Shown piece by piece: positions 9,745-18,570 of a DNA stretch of 64,000 nt; the first letter of the stretch is position 1; each line of letters opens with the position of its first letter. The notes below the pieces were generated by a model, which saw only the letters and a program-made list of their open reading frames with translations, ran no database searches and was not told the DNA's origin. This stretch comes from Alicyclobacillus sp. (GTDB lineage Bacteria; Bacillota; Bacilli; Alicyclobacillales; Alicyclobacillaceae), in NCBI GenBank assembly GCA_023511725.1, contig JAIMAY010000005.1, forward strand, positions 55,624 to 119,623, in the 5' to 3' direction. Both the position numbers and the translations under genes were made by a program.

Positions 9745-10218
9745 GTGCCGAGGGAACGTGTGACCGAGATCGTCGAAGAGCTCGCCCAACCCATTGCAGA
9801 AGCCGCGGGTGTCGAAGTGGTGGATGTTGAATATAAGAAGGAAGGGTCGCATTGGTTTCTGCGTGTCTACATCGACAAACCGGGTGGCGTGGACATCGAC
9901 GACTGCAGCCGCTTCAGCGAGGTCTTGTCCGAGCGGCTGGATGAGGTCGATCCGATTCCTGGCGCATACTTCCTGGAAGTCTCGTCGCCGGGGGCCGAGC
10001 GGCCGTTGAAGAAGCCCGCGGATTTCGAACGCGCCGTGGGCGAATATGTCCGCATTTCGTTGTACGAGCCGGTGGCTGGCCAGAAGGTGCTGGAGGGCGT
10101 GCTGCGCGAATACGGATCCGGGCGGCTGGTGGTGGAGCAACAGGTGCGTGGACGGAGCCAGGACGTGGAGGTTCCGCTGGACAAGGTCGCATCCGCCCGC
10201 TTGGCCATACAGTTCTGA
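9745..10218 (+). CDS. rimP: Ribosome maturation factor RimP
   Basis: Cytoplasmic factor for late 30S subunit assembly (pseudoknot region, S12 entry). The 157 residues carry the RimP N-terminal domain with VDVEYKKEGSHWFLRVYID and the C-terminal Sm-like domain, with the typical junction LEVSSPGAERPLKK. The start is GTG at 9745, seven bases after GAGGAGG; the frame is open further upstream to a TTG at 9688, but that codon falls inside the leader hairpin and has no ribosome site. First gene of the nusA-infB operon, 27 bases before nusA. Confidence 0.95.
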   Translation: MPRERVTEIVEELAQPIAEAAGVEVVDVEYKKEGSHWFLRVYIDKPGGVDIDDCSRFSEVLSERLDEVDPIPGAYFLEVSSPGAERPLKKPADFERAVGEYVRISLYEPVAGQKVLEGVLREYGSGRLVVEQQVRGRSQDVEVPLDKVASARLAIQF

Positions 10219-10245
10219 GCGGACGCGAAGGGGGAAGGAACGCCC

Positions 10246-11364
10246 ATGAATGTGGATTTTCTCGAAGCATTGGAGCAGTTGGAGCGGGAAAAGGGCATTG
10301 ACAAAGACACGCTCCTGGAGGCCATCGAGGCCGCGCTGATTTCCGGGTACAAGCGCAATTTCAACTCGGCGCCGAACGTGCGCGTGGAGATCCGCCGGGA
10401 TACGGGTGAAGTGCGGGTGTATGCGCGCAAGACGGTCGTGGAAGAGGTTGCGGACCCACGACTCGAGATCTCACTCGATGCGGCCACGGACATCAACCCC
10501 TCGTATCAGGTGGGTGACGTGGTGGAGATTGAGGTCACACCCCGTGACTTTGGTCGGATTGCTGCCCAGACGGCGAAGCAGGTGGTGACTCAGCGCATTC
10601 GTGAAGCCGAGCGCAACATCATTTACAACCGTTACATTGATCGCGAGGAGGATATCATCACCGGTCTTGTGCAGCGCCAGGATGCGCGCGGAGTGTATGT
10701 GGATCTGGGGGACACGGAGGCACTGATGCCGGCGGCCGAAATCCTGCCGACGGACCGGTTCCGCCAGGGCGACCGGGTGAAGGCATTCATCATGCGTGTG
10801 GAGCGTACCACCAAGGGGCCTCAGATTCTGCTGTCGCGTACGCACCCAGGCCTTCTGAAGCGGCTGTTTGAGCTGGAGGTACCGGAGATTTATGACGGCG
10901 TGATTGAGGTGAAGGCGGTGGCCCGGGAACCGGGGTACCGCTCCAAGATTGCGGTGCATTCGCACAACCCGGATGTGGATCCCATCGGCGCCTGTGTGGG
11001 TGCTCGCGGGATGCGCGTCCAGGCCGTCAGTCAGGAGATTGGCGGAGAGAAGATAGACATCATCAAATGGAGTGAGGACCCGGGTGAGTTTGTCGCCAAC
11101 GCGCTGTCGCCGGCCAAGGTGATCGACGTTCAGATCTTCGAGGAGGAGCGCATGGCGCGCGCCATCGTGCCTGATCACCAACTCTCGCTCGCCATCGGCA
11201 AAGAAGGCCAGAACGCGCGGCTCGCGGCCAAGCTCACCGGTTGGAAGATCGACATCAAGAATGAGGCGCAGGCGGCCGAACTCGGGATGTTTGGGCGGCT
11301 GGTGGAAGACGCCGACGAGGACGAGATCGGCACCCTGTCCGCCGATTGGCTGAACGAGCCGTGA
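10246..11364 (+). CDS. nusA: Transcription termination/antitermination factor NusA
   Basis: RNA-polymerase-binding elongation factor that modulates pausing, termination and rRNA antitermination. The 372 residues have the short Gram-positive architecture: N-terminal polymerase-binding domain (about 1-125), S1 domain (about 130-200, starting near EEDIITGLVQRQ), KH1 (PDVDPIGACVGARGMRVQ) and KH2 (AIGKEGQNARLAAKLTG). The acidic repeats seen in E. coli NusA are absent, as expected for this phylum. The ATG follows AAGGGGGAAGGA. rnpM begins 14 bases downstream. Confidence 0.97.
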   Translation: MNVDFLEALEQLEREKGIDKDTLLEAIEAALISGYKRNFNSAPNVRVEIRRDTGEVRVYARKTVVEEVADPRLEISLDAATDINPSYQVGDVVEIEVTPRDFGRIAAQTAKQVVTQRIREAERNIIYNRYIDREEDIITGLVQRQDARGVYVDLGDTEALMPAAEILPTDRFRQGDRVKAFIMRVERTTKGPQILLSRTHPGLLKRLFELEVPEIYDGVIEVKAVAREPGYRSKIAVHSHNPDVDPIGACVGARGMRVQAVSQEIGGEKIDIIKWSEDPGEFVANALSPAKVIDVQIFEEERMARAIVPDHQLSLAIGKEGQNARLAAKLTGWKIDIKNEAQAAELGMFGRLVEDADEDEIGTLSADWLNEP

Positions 11365-11377
11365 GGGGGTGCGGGCG

Positions 11378-11659
11378 ATGCCGAGGGAACGGAAGGTCCC
11401 GCTCCGAAAGTGCGTGGGTTGTCAGCAGATGTTTCCCAAGCGCGATTTGACGCGCGTGGTGTGTACGCCGGAGGGCGAGATCTTGATTGATCCCACCGGC
11501 CGACGCAACGGACGGGGGGCGTATCTGTGCGGGAATCCGGAGTGCCTGCGGACGGCGCGCAAGCGCAAGGCGCTGGAGCGGGCGCTGAAAACCAGTGTGC
11601 CGGAGGCGCTGTACGATGAACTCGCCGCTCGATTCGAAGGATTCGCAGGGCCTGCTTGA
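11378..11659 (+). CDS. rnpM: RNase P modulator RnpM (YlxR family)
   Basis: Small basic RNA-binding protein of the YlxR family, reported in B. subtilis to bind the RNase P RNA and modulate its activity. The 93 residues carry the family signature: RKCVGCQ near the N-terminus, IDPTGRRNGRGAYLC in the middle, then an Arg/Lys-rich helix. The ATG at 11378 lies eight bases after AGGGGG and gives the usual MPRERK start; a GTG nine bases earlier overlaps the ribosome site. The 3' end overlaps rplGA by 44 bases in another frame, suggesting translational coupling. Confidence 0.92.
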   Translation: MPRERKVPLRKCVGCQQMFPKRDLTRVVCTPEGEILIDPTGRRNGRGAYLCGNPECLRTARKRKALERALKTSVPEALYDELAARFEGFAGPA

Positions 11660-11981
11660 GGCCCATCGGTTGAAGCGCGTCCAGGGCACACTGGGGTTGG
11701 CGCTCCGGGCCGGCGAGCTGCGGCTCGGCAGCGATGCGGCACTCGAGATGGTGCGCAGGCGACGGGCGAGCCTGGTGCTGCTGGCCACGGATGCCGGGCC
11801 GAACATTGAGAAGAAAGTCCGCGACAAGTGCGCGTTTTACGATATACCCGTATTGCAGGTGCTGGACCGAAGGCAGTTCGGACAGGCGTGCGGCCGCAGA
11901 GAAGCGGTGGTCGGTGCTGTGATCGGCCCCGGGTTTGCGCAGTCGTTGCTGAGACAGTGCGGGAAAGACACACGGGGGTGA
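11616..11981 (+). CDS. rplGA: YlxQ, L7Ae-family RNA-binding protein
   Basis: Member of the L7Ae/L30e family that recognises kink-turn RNA; in B. subtilis YlxQ is a nonessential ribosome-associated protein of unclear role. The 121 residues show the L7Ae core: [36 protein letters not shown], then [20 protein letters not shown]. The ATG at 11616 is chosen because CGGAGG lies nine bases upstream, inside rnpM. Its stop codon ends five bases before the infB start. Confidence 0.88.
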   Translation: MNSPLDSKDSQGLLEAHRLKRVQGTLGLALRAGELRLGSDAALEMVRRRRASLVLLATDAGPNIEKKVRDKCAFYDIPVLQVLDRRQFGQACGRREAVVGAVIGPGFAQSLLRQCGKDTRG

Positions 11982-11986
11982 AGTGT

Positions 11987-14716
11987 TTGACGAAACTGCG
12001 CGTGTATGAGTACGCCAAACAACTGAACATGTCGAGCAAGGAGATCATCACCATCCTCAATCGATTGGACGTCCCGGTGGCCAATCACATGAGCGTCATG
12101 GACGAGGCGATGGTGCAAAAGGTGGAGCAGTTTTTCCGGGAGGTCAAGCAGCGCGCGGCGCAGAAGCACGCGAGCGAGGTCGAGCGCGAGTTGCGCGAGC
12201 GGCAGCGGCAGCGCGAGCGCGCGGCGCGCGAGGCTCAGCGTGCTGCCGAACACAGTGCGTCGTCGGGTGAGACCGCCGTGCGCGGCACGCAGCGCGGATC
12301 GTCGCCTCGTCCGTCGGAGCGGCCCCAGGCCATGTCTGGCGCCGGTCGGCCGGAACGTTCGCAGGAATCCGCGGATCGAGCGAGCGCACCAGCCCCGCAA
12401 CGGACGGCGGAGGCTGCGGGCGGTGTGCAGACCGGTGCGCAGGCCACCGCGCGTCCCGCGACCGACAGCCCTTCCCGCAGGCAGGGCGATACGCGAGGCG
12501 GGGCGGCGGTTTCGGATCGTGGCCCATCCCGCGGCGGGCAGGGGCAGCGTGACGGGCAAGGCTACCGGGGACCGCGCGGACCACGCCCGGGACGTGATCA
12601 GCGAGACGGTCAGTATGGTCGCGGCGGCCGTCCGGGTGGCGGTTTTGGTGCCTCGAGCGGCGGTGAACGTCGTGGTGGACCGGGTGCACAGGCCGGACGC
12701 GGTGGTCCTCGGCCGGAGGGCGGCCGCGGCGGCCGTCCGGGTGGCGGCTTTGGTGGTCGTGGTCCCCGGCCCGGTGGTCCGCGTCCCATCGTACCGCCTG
12801 CGCCGGTCGCGCAAAAGCCCGTCAGCCCGACCTCACAGCGTAAGGAGAAAGAACGGGAGCGCAGCCGGGAGGAGCTGGAACTCAGCCGCAAGGAGAGCTT
12901 CAACGAGAACAAGCTGATCCAGCAGAAGTCGGGTAAGCGTCGCGAGACGCAGCGTCAGGACCTGCCGTCGGAGGTCGTGGTCGAAGGGCCGATGACGGTA
13001 GGCGAGTTCGCCAAACTCCTGCGCCGGGAACCGTCGGAGATCATCAAGAAGCTGCTGTTCCTGGGCATCATGGCGACCATCAACCAGGACATCGACACGG
13101 ATGCGATGGAACTTATCGCCGACGACTACGGCGTCAAGCTCACGGTGAAGGAGCCGGTTGACGAAGAGGCCCTCGACATGCTGGTGACGGAGGACAATCC
13201 CGAGGATTTGCGTCCTCGCCCGCCGGTGGTCACCATTATGGGTCACGTCGATCACGGCAAAACCACGCTCCTCGACGCCATTCGCCAGAGCCGTGTTGCG
13301 CAATCGGAGGCGGGCGGCATCACGCAGCACATCGGCGCCTACCAGGTGAAGGTCGGGGATCGGTTGATCACCTTCCTCGACACCCCCGGTCACGAGGCGT
13401 TCACGACGATGCGCGCGCGCGGCGCCCAGGTCACGGATGTCACGATTCTGGTGGTGGCTGCGGACGACGGCGTGATGCCGCAAACGATTGAGGCCATCAA
13501 CCACGCGAAGGCGGCGAATGTGCCCATCATCGTGGCCATCAATAAGATGGATAAGCCGGACGCCAATCCAGATAGGGTCAAGCAGGAGTTGGCGCAACAT
13601 GGCCTTGTGCCGGAGGACTGGGGCGGTGATACCGTTTGTGTGCCCATCTCCGCACTGCGGAAAGAGGGGCTCGACACCCTGCTGGAGATGGTGCTGCTGG
13701 TCGCCGACATGCAGGAGCTCAAGGCCAATCCCACGGCACGTCCGCGCGGTACGGTGATTGAGGCGAAGCTCGACAAAGGCCGGGGCCCGGTCGCCACGGT
13801 GCTTGTGCAGAACGGGACGCTGCGAGTGGGCGACATTGTTGTCGCGGGTACCACGTACGGTCGCGTGCGCGCCATGACGGATGATATGGGCAAGCGACTG
13901 AAGGAAGCCGGGCCGTCGACGCCTGTGGAGATTCAGGGTCTCAACGATGTGCCGAGCGCCGGTGACCGCTTCGTCGTATACGATGATGAGCGATCCGCCC
14001 GTCAATTGGTGGAGAAGCGCCTGAATCGGGCGCGTCAAGAGCAGTTGCAAGCCACCGCACGTGTCACGCTGGATGACCTGTACCGGCAGATCCAAGAGGG
14101 TAACGTCAAGGAACTCCATGTCATCGTCAAGGCGGATGTCCAGGGTTCGGTGGAGGCGCTCGTGCATTCCATCGAGAAAATTGATGTCGAAGGGGTCCGG
14201 GTGAAGGTCATTCACCGGGGCGTGGGCGGTATCACGGAGTCTGACGTATCGCTCGCGATGGCTTCCAACGCCGTGATCATCGGTTTCAACGTCCGCCCGG
14301 ACGTGGGGGCCAAACGTGCGGCGGAACAGGCGAAAGTGGATATCCGCATGTATCGTGTGATCTACGACGTGATCGAGGAGCTGCAGCAGGCGATGAAGGG
14401 CCTGCTGGAGCCGGAGTACAAGGAGGTCGTGATAGGCCATGCGGAGGTGCGCCAGACCTTCCATATCTCCAAGGTCGGCACCGTCGCCGGATGCTACGTC
14501 ACGGATGGCCGGATCACGCGCGATGCACAGGTGCGGCTGGTGCGGGATGGTATCGTGGTGTACGAAGGACACCTGGATTCCCTCAAGCGCTTTAAGGATG
14601 ACGTCCGCGAGGTGGCGCAGGGCTTTGAGTGCGGCCTGACACTCGACAAGTTCCAAGATGTCAAGGTCGGGGACGTGATCGAGGCCTTTAAGATGGAAGC
14701 CGTGAAGCCACAATAA
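11987..14716 (+). CDS. infB: Translation initiation factor IF-2
   Basis: GTPase that brings fMet-tRNA to the 30S subunit and promotes subunit joining. The 909 residues start with the typical short IF2N helix ([19 protein letters not shown]), followed by a long low-complexity linker (about 60-285) that turns into an Arg-Gly-rich tract, a second IF2N domain ([12 protein letters not shown], about 335), the G domain ([10 protein letters not shown], 419-428; [16 protein letters not shown]), and C-terminal domains II-IV ending in the fMet-tRNA-binding part. The start is TTG at 11987 behind GGGGGTG; a GTG nine bases earlier is possible. The RGG tract contains a duplicated DNA segment (see repeat). 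Confidence 0.97.
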   Translation: MTKLRVYEYAKQLNMSSKEIITILNRLDVPVANHMSVMDEAMVQKVEQFFREVKQRAAQKHASEVERELRERQRQRERAAREAQRAAEHSASSGETAVRGTQRGSSPRPSERPQAMSGAGRPERSQESADRASAPAPQRTAEAAGGVQTGAQATARPATDSPSRRQGDTRGGAAVSDRGPSRGGQGQRDGQGYRGPRGPRPGRDQRDGQYGRGGRPGGGFGASSGGERRGGPGAQAGRGGPRPEGGRGGRPGGGFGGRGPRPGGPRPIVPPAPVAQKPVSPTSQRKEKERERSREELELSRKESFNENKLIQQKSGKRRETQRQDLPSEVVVEGPMTVGEFAKLLRREPSEIIKKLLFLGIMATINQDIDTDAMELIADDYGVKLTVKEPVDEEALDMLVTEDNPEDLRPRPPVVTIMGHVDHGKTTLLDAIRQSRVAQSEAGGITQHIGAYQVKVGDRLITFLDTPGHEAFTTMRARGAQVTDVTILVVAADDGVMPQTIEAINHAKAANVPIIVAINKMDKPDANPDRVKQELAQHGLVPEDWGGDTVCVPISALRKEGLDTLLEMVLLVADMQELKANPTARPRGTVIEAKLDKGRGPVATVLVQNGTLRVGDIVVAGTTYGRVRAMTDDMGKRLKEAGPSTPVEIQGLNDVPSAGDRFVVYDDERSARQLVEKRLNRARQEQLQATARVTLDDLYRQIQEGNVKELHVIVKADVQGSVEALVHSIEKIDVEGVRVKVIHRGVGGITESDVSLAMASNAVIIGFNVRPDVGAKRAAEQAKVDIRMYRVIYDVIEELQQAMKGLLEPEYKEVVIGHAEVRQTFHISKVGTVAGCYVTDGRITRDAQVRLVRDGIVVYEGHLDSLKRFKDDVREVAQGFECGLTLDKFQDVKVGDVIEAFKMEAVKPQ
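12621..12755 (+). repeat. Direct repeat inside the infB RGG-rich linker
   Basis: Two 30-base copies (12621-12650 and 12726-12755) differ at a single base and are offset by 105 bases, a multiple of three. Both are read in frame as [10 protein letters not shown]. The spacing and near identity suggest a recent in-frame duplication within the low-complexity linker. Confidence 0.85.
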
Positions 14717-14749
14717 GTGGCGAACGGTGAGGCCCTGGAGGGATGTTGT

Positions 14750-15145
14750 ATGAGCCGCGTTCGGGCGGAGCGGATTGCGGAACAGATCAAGAAGGAACTC
14801 GCAGAACTGATCCGGACGGAGTTAAAGGATCCGCGGCTCGGTTTTGTCACCGTTACGCGCGTGGAAGTGGCGGGCGACCTCCAACACGTCAGGGCGTACG
14901 TCAGTGTCATGGGCAAGCCGGAGGAGAAGCAGCAGACTATCGCTCTGTTGGAGAGGGCCGCAGGCTTTCTGCGCGGCGAAATCACGCGCCGGTTGCACCT
15001 GCGGCTCGCACCGGCGCTGGTGTTCAAGCTCGATGAGTCGGGCGAATACAGCAGCCATATTGAGGCGTTGCTGAAGGAACTACGGCAGGATCGGCCGCAG
15101 GACGCCAACGTCGGGGGCGCCACACCGCCGGACGCTGATGGCTGA
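14750..15145 (+). CDS. rbfA: Ribosome-binding factor A
   Basis: Cold-shock-linked 30S maturation factor with a KH-like fold that acts on the 5' helix of 16S rRNA. The 131 residues include the family core: RVRAERIAEQIKKELAELI, LKDPRLGFVTVTRVEVAGDL and RLHLRLAPALVFKLDESGEY. The ATG at 14750 follows GGAGGGA by about six bases; an upstream in-frame GTG directly after infB has no ribosome site. In B. subtilis ylxP precedes rbfA; it is absent here. Confidence 0.95.
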   Translation: MSRVRAERIAEQIKKELAELIRTELKDPRLGFVTVTRVEVAGDLQHVRAYVSVMGKPEEKQQTIALLERAAGFLRGEITRRLHLRLAPALVFKLDESGEYSSHIEALLKELRQDRPQDANVGGATPPDADG

Positions 15146-15163
15146 AGCGGAAGGAGGCACGGC

Positions 15164-16168
15164 ATGGCTACGTGGGAACCGCGTCCGCGCGGGGCGGACC
15201 AACTCGCGCAGGTGGCGAGCGCCATTGCGGCGGCGGACGACTGGTTGATTGTGACACACGAGCGCCCGGATGGGGACGCCATTGGCAGTTCCCTTGCGAT
15301 GGCGCACATCCTGCACGGCCTGGGCAAGCGATGGGCGTTTGTGGTGAGTGAACCTCTGCCCGTGCGGTTCTCCTACCTGCCCCTGTTTTCCTCGGCCGTC
15401 ATTGCGCCGAATGAGTTGCGCGCGTATCACAACGTCATTGCCCTGGACTGTGCGGATCCGTCCCGGTTCGAAGCGGTGCACGCCTACGTGGGGGCGCAGG
15501 CCAACATCGTGAACATCGACCACCACCGAACCAATCCCCGGTACGGCGCGGCGGTGTGGGTCGATGAGAATGCAGCAGCCACGTGTGAACTGGTGTACCA
15601 CGTGGCGCACCAGCTCGGCCTGCCGATGGGGACGGATCTGGCCACGTGCCTTTACACGGGCATCCTGACCGACACCGGCGGCTTTGCACAGCCCAACACC
15701 TCGCGCGAGGTTCATCAAATCGCGGCCGAGTTGATTGGGGCGGGCGTGGCGCCCTACGACGTGGCGGAGCGTGCACTCGAGGCGCGGACGCGGCCGCAGA
15801 TGGAGTTGCTCAAACTGGCGCTGGCGAACCTGACGGTATCAGAGGACGGCCGGGTTGCCTCGCTCTATGTGACCCGCGCCATGTTGCAACAAGCGGGGGC
15901 GGACGAGGACGACGTGGAGGGTCTCGTCACCTTCGCGCGCAGCATCGACACCGTCGAGGTGGGCCTGTTGTTCCGTGAGGCGCCGGACGGGCGGATCAAG
16001 GTCTCCCTGCGCTCCAAGCGGCGGGTCGATGTCTCGCGGATTGCCCAGATGTTTGGCGGCGGTGGGCACGAGCGGGCATCCGGATGCACCCTCGATGGGC
16101 CGCTGGAGGCGGCGATGCAGGCGGTGATGCAGGCCGTGGGCTCGGCCATGGCGGGTGAAGCGCGATGA
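15164..16168 (+). CDS. nrnA: Bifunctional oligoribonuclease / pAp phosphatase NrnA
   Basis: DHH/DHHA1-family phosphoesterase that degrades nano-RNAs of two to five nucleotides and dephosphorylates 3'-phosphoadenosine 5'-phosphate. The 334 residues show all DHH metal motifs: THERPDGDAIGSS (about 27-39), ALDCADPSRF, NIDHHRTNP (the DHH box) and LTDTGGF; the C-terminal DHHA1 domain ends in FGGGGHERASGC, the substrate-binding glycine loop. Start ATG follows GGAGGCACGGC. The last bases overlap the truB start (ATGA), so the two are translationally coupled. Confidence 0.94.
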   Translation: MATWEPRPRGADQLAQVASAIAAADDWLIVTHERPDGDAIGSSLAMAHILHGLGKRWAFVVSEPLPVRFSYLPLFSSAVIAPNELRAYHNVIALDCADPSRFEAVHAYVGAQANIVNIDHHRTNPRYGAAVWVDENAAATCELVYHVAHQLGLPMGTDLATCLYTGILTDTGGFAQPNTSREVHQIAAELIGAGVAPYDVAERALEARTRPQMELLKLALANLTVSEDGRVASLYVTRAMLQQAGADEDDVEGLVTFARSIDTVEVGLLFREAPDGRIKVSLRSKRRVDVSRIAQMFGGGGHERASGCTLDGPLEAAMQAVMQAVGSAMAGEAR

Positions 16169-17088
16169 CCAGCGGCGTGCTCGTCGTGGACAAGCCGGCG
16201 GGCATGACCTCGCACGATGTGGTCAGCCGCGTTCGACGCTGCCTCGGGACCCGGCGTGTAGGTCACGGGGGGACGCTGGATCCGGATGCCACCGGCGTGC
16301 TCGTGCTGTGTGTTGGAGAGGCGACGCGGCTGCTCGAATACCTGTCGGGTTCCGACAAGGTGTATGAGGGCACGGTACGGTTCGGCGTTGGCACCGACAC
16401 CGACGATGCGTCAGGGCGTGAGACTGTTCGGCAATCCGCGGCGCATCTCACGCGGGAGGCGGTGACGAAGGCGGCGATGCGCCTCACGGGTGAAATCCGG
16501 CAGCGACCGCCCGCATACTCTGCCGTCCACGTGGACGGCCGGCGTGCATACGAACGCGCGCGTGCAGGCGAATCGGTGGAACTGCCCGAACGCGTGGTCA
16601 TCATTCACCATCTCACTGTGCGCAGCTTCCGCGGCGGTGAGGTGGCCGAGGCGGCATTTGAGGTCGCATGCTCGAAGGGCACCTATGTTCGCTCTTTGTG
16701 CCGGGACTGGGGAGCGTTGCTGGGTGTGCCCGCGCATCTGGCCAGGCTCAGGCGTGTGCGCGCCGGCGCCTTCGACATCGCGGAAGCCGTGCCGTTGGAG
16801 CAGTTGTGTCGCAGTGATCACCCGTGGTCCTGGGTTCAACCGATGCAACGAGCGGTTCGGGATTGGCCGTCGGTGGTGTTGACGCAGCCTCTGCTTGCGC
16901 GGTGGTGCGCGGGTCAGGCCGTCCCTGTGACGGGGGACGGGCTGCGGGGGGTGCAGTCACCGGCGAACCAGCTGGTGGCTGTCCTGACGGAATCGGGCGA
17001 TCTCGCCGGCATTGGCCGGTTGCAGTCCGCCCGGCAGCAGTGGCTGGTGCAGCCACGAAAAGTCTTGGGAAGAGGGAACCGTGGATGA
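16165..17088 (+). CDS. truB: tRNA pseudouridine-55 synthase
   Basis: Isomerises U55 to pseudouridine in the T loop of tRNAs. The 307 residues carry the catalytic motif HGGTLDPDATGVLVLCVGEAT (the first Asp is the nucleophile), preceded by the usual N-terminus GVLVVDKPAGMTSHDVV, then RQRPPAYSAVHVDGRRAYE and CSKGTYVRSLCRDWG. The C-terminal portion is short and poorly conserved, as in other Bacilli. The start overlaps the nrnA stop and the stop overlaps the ribF start (ATGA), giving a coupled trio. Confidence 0.96.
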   Translation: MTSGVLVVDKPAGMTSHDVVSRVRRCLGTRRVGHGGTLDPDATGVLVLCVGEATRLLEYLSGSDKVYEGTVRFGVGTDTDDASGRETVRQSAAHLTREAVTKAAMRLTGEIRQRPPAYSAVHVDGRRAYERARAGESVELPERVVIIHHLTVRSFRGGEVAEAAFEVACSKGTYVRSLCRDWGALLGVPAHLARLRRVRAGAFDIAEAVPLEQLCRSDHPWSWVQPMQRAVRDWPSVVLTQPLLARWCAGQAVPVTGDGLRGVQSPANQLVAVLTESGDLAGIGRLQSARQQWLVQPRKVLGRGNRG

Positions 17089-18020
17089 ACATCACAGAAG
17101 TTCACGCGCCGCTGGAACAGGCGCCGGGTCCGGCCGTGCTTGCCATCGGCAAGTTTGACGGCGTGCACCTGGGGCATCGGGCCATTCTCAGCACAGCGCA
17201 GCAATACGCGGCCGGAGCCCGGCTCGCTGTCATGACGTTCTGGCCGCATCCCGTCTACGTGCTGACCGGGAACGAACGCTATCGGCAGAGCCTGACGCCG
17301 CCGGCGGAGCAGGCGCGCCAACTGGCGCAGCTGGGTGTGGATGACGTCTACCGGGTGCACTTCACCAAGGCGTTTGCCGCCACCCCGGGCGACGAGTTTG
17401 TGCATACTTATCTCTTCCGCATGCCGCTGCGGCGGATTGTCGTCGGCGAAGACTTCCGGTTCGGGCACGGTGGACGCTTCACAGCACAAGATTTGAAGGC
17501 CCTGTGCGAACCGCGCGGGATTCCTGTGACCATCGTGGATGCCATTCTCGAGAGCGGTGCGAAAGTCAGCAGCTCGCGCATTCGGGAACACCTGGAGCAC
17601 GGCCGTGTGGAGGCCGCGGAGGCGCTGTTGGGGAGGCCATACGCCGTAACCGGGGTGGTGGAGCACGGTGCCGCGCTCGGCCGGCAATTGGGGTTTCCCA
17701 CGGCGAATTTGGGCGGGATCGACGACTACGTCCTGCCGGCCACGGGCGTTTACGCGGTCGCGGTAGCGCTGAACGGGCGCGAACCGGAGACATCCAACTG
17801 GTTCGGTGTGGCGAACCTCGGTTATCGTCCGACCGTGAACGGCTCCGCGTTGCGGCTGGAGGTTCACCTGTTGGATTTTTCAGGCGACCTTTATGGCCGC
17901 ACGCTGCGCGTCGCCTTTCTGCGGCGCCTGCGGGAGGAGAAGCGGTTCGCCGACGTGGAGGCGCTGCGCGCGCAGATTGCGCAGGATGTGGCGCGGGTGC
18001 GGGAAATGGTCGGGCGTTGA
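17085..18020 (+). CDS. ribF: Bifunctional riboflavin kinase / FAD synthetase
   Basis: Makes FMN and then FAD from riboflavin. The 311 residues comprise an N-terminal nucleotidyltransferase domain (LAIGKFDGVHLGHRAIL, about 18-34; VVGEDFRFGHGG) and a C-terminal flavokinase domain (LGRQLGFPTANLGG, FGVANLGYRPTVNG). The ATG at 17085 overlaps the truB stop and follows AGAGGG; the frame is open upstream within truB but lacks any family similarity there. No terminator is evident between ribF and the rpsO promoter. Confidence 0.96.
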   Translation: MNITEVHAPLEQAPGPAVLAIGKFDGVHLGHRAILSTAQQYAAGARLAVMTFWPHPVYVLTGNERYRQSLTPPAEQARQLAQLGVDDVYRVHFTKAFAATPGDEFVHTYLFRMPLRRIVVGEDFRFGHGGRFTAQDLKALCEPRGIPVTIVDAILESGAKVSSSRIREHLEHGRVEAAEALLGRPYAVTGVVEHGAALGRQLGFPTANLGGIDDYVLPATGVYAVAVALNGREPETSNWFGVANLGYRPTVNGSALRLEVHLLDFSGDLYGRTLRVAFLRRLREEKRFADVEALRAQIAQDVARVREMVGR

Positions 18021-18031
18021 CAGTACACTCA

Positions 18032-18060
18032 TTGTGAATCCCTTCGTGCTGTGCTATAAT
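18032..18060 (+). promoter_or_regulatory. Sigma-A promoter of rpsO
   Basis: TTGTGA (18032-18037), 17 bases, a perfect TATAAT (18055-18060). It starts just after the ribF stop and would give an rpsO leader of about 125 bases. Confidence 0.75.
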
Positions 18061-18078
18061 CTCTGAGTCCCGCAACAG

Positions 18079-18170
18079 GGAAGCCATCCGCTGGGATGAC
18101 GCGGGGCGACGAACTATGCCGTGGATGCTCGCGACCCTGGGCGGCTTCTCCGGCATAGGGATGAGCTTCC
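18079..18170 (+). promoter_or_regulatory. Candidate S15-binding three-way-junction leader of rpsO
   Basis: An outer stem pairs GGAAGC (18079-18084) with GCTTCC (18165-18170). Inside lie a CATCC/GGATG hairpin (about 18085-18098) and a 7-base-pair stem pairing TATGCCG (18115-18121) with CGGCATA (18151-18157). This makes a three-way junction that ends close to the rpsO ribosome site. Autoregulation of rpsO by S15 binding a leader junction is known in Geobacillus. That this leader works the same way is inference from hand-drawn pairing. Confidence 0.45.
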
Positions 18171-18192
18171 GGATCACAGGGAGGTTTGTACA

Positions 18193-18459
18193 GTGCTGTC
18201 GAGTGATCGCAAGAAGGAGATCATGGAAAAGTTCCGTCTGCACGAAACGGATACGGGTTCTCCGGAAGTGCAGATCGCCATTCTCACGGAGCGGATCAAC
18301 CAACTGACGGAGCATTTCCGCGTCCACAAGAAGGATCATCATTCGCGCCGTGGGTTGTACAAGATGATTGGTCATCGCCGGAATCTGCTCAACTACCTCA
18401 AGAAGAAGGATATCAATCGCTATCGCGAGCTGATTGAGGCTCTGGGATTGCGTCACTGA
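18193..18459 (+). CDS. rpsO: 30S ribosomal protein S15
   Basis: Primary 16S rRNA-binding protein that nucleates assembly of the platform. The 88 residues match the family after removal of the initiator Met. Characteristic stretches are [21 protein letters not shown] and [22 protein letters not shown]. The GTG start at 18193 is set by GGGAGG eight bases upstream; the frame is open further upstream into the structured leader but without similarity. It is followed by an intrinsic terminator, then pnp. Confidence 0.97.
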   Translation: MLSSDRKKEIMEKFRLHETDTGSPEVQIAILTERINQLTEHFRVHKKDHHSRRGLYKMIGHRRNLLNYLKKKDINRYRELIEALGLRH

Positions 18460-18467
18460 TCACGGGG

Positions 18468-18492
18468 GCGGGCTGAAAGGCCCGCTTCTTTT
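18468..18492 (+). terminator. Intrinsic terminator after rpsO
   Basis: GCGGGC (18468-18473) pairs with GCCCGC (18480-18485) around a six-base loop and is followed by TTCTTTT. Some read-through into pnp is likely, since rpsO-pnp cotranscription is common. Confidence 0.75.
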
Positions 18493-18570
18493 GCATGCAC
18501 AGGGATACCGATCCGCCTTTCGTCGGATCACAATACATAGATGCTCGACACCTCTCGTGCGGAGGACTGA

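Noticed and set aside
12621..12755. Possible CRISPR-like or mobile repeat
   Set aside because: Only two copies, in frame and within an RGG-coding tract; no spacers or cas genes anywhere in the window.
12240..12917. Long overlapping frames on both strands in the infB linker
   Set aside because: Caused by GC-rich low-complexity sequence; the IF-2 frame is continuous and explains it.
18497..18570. Separate promoter for pnp
   Set aside because: A TTGCAT is present at 18491 but no matching -10 lies at usable spacing; read-through from rpsO is more likely.
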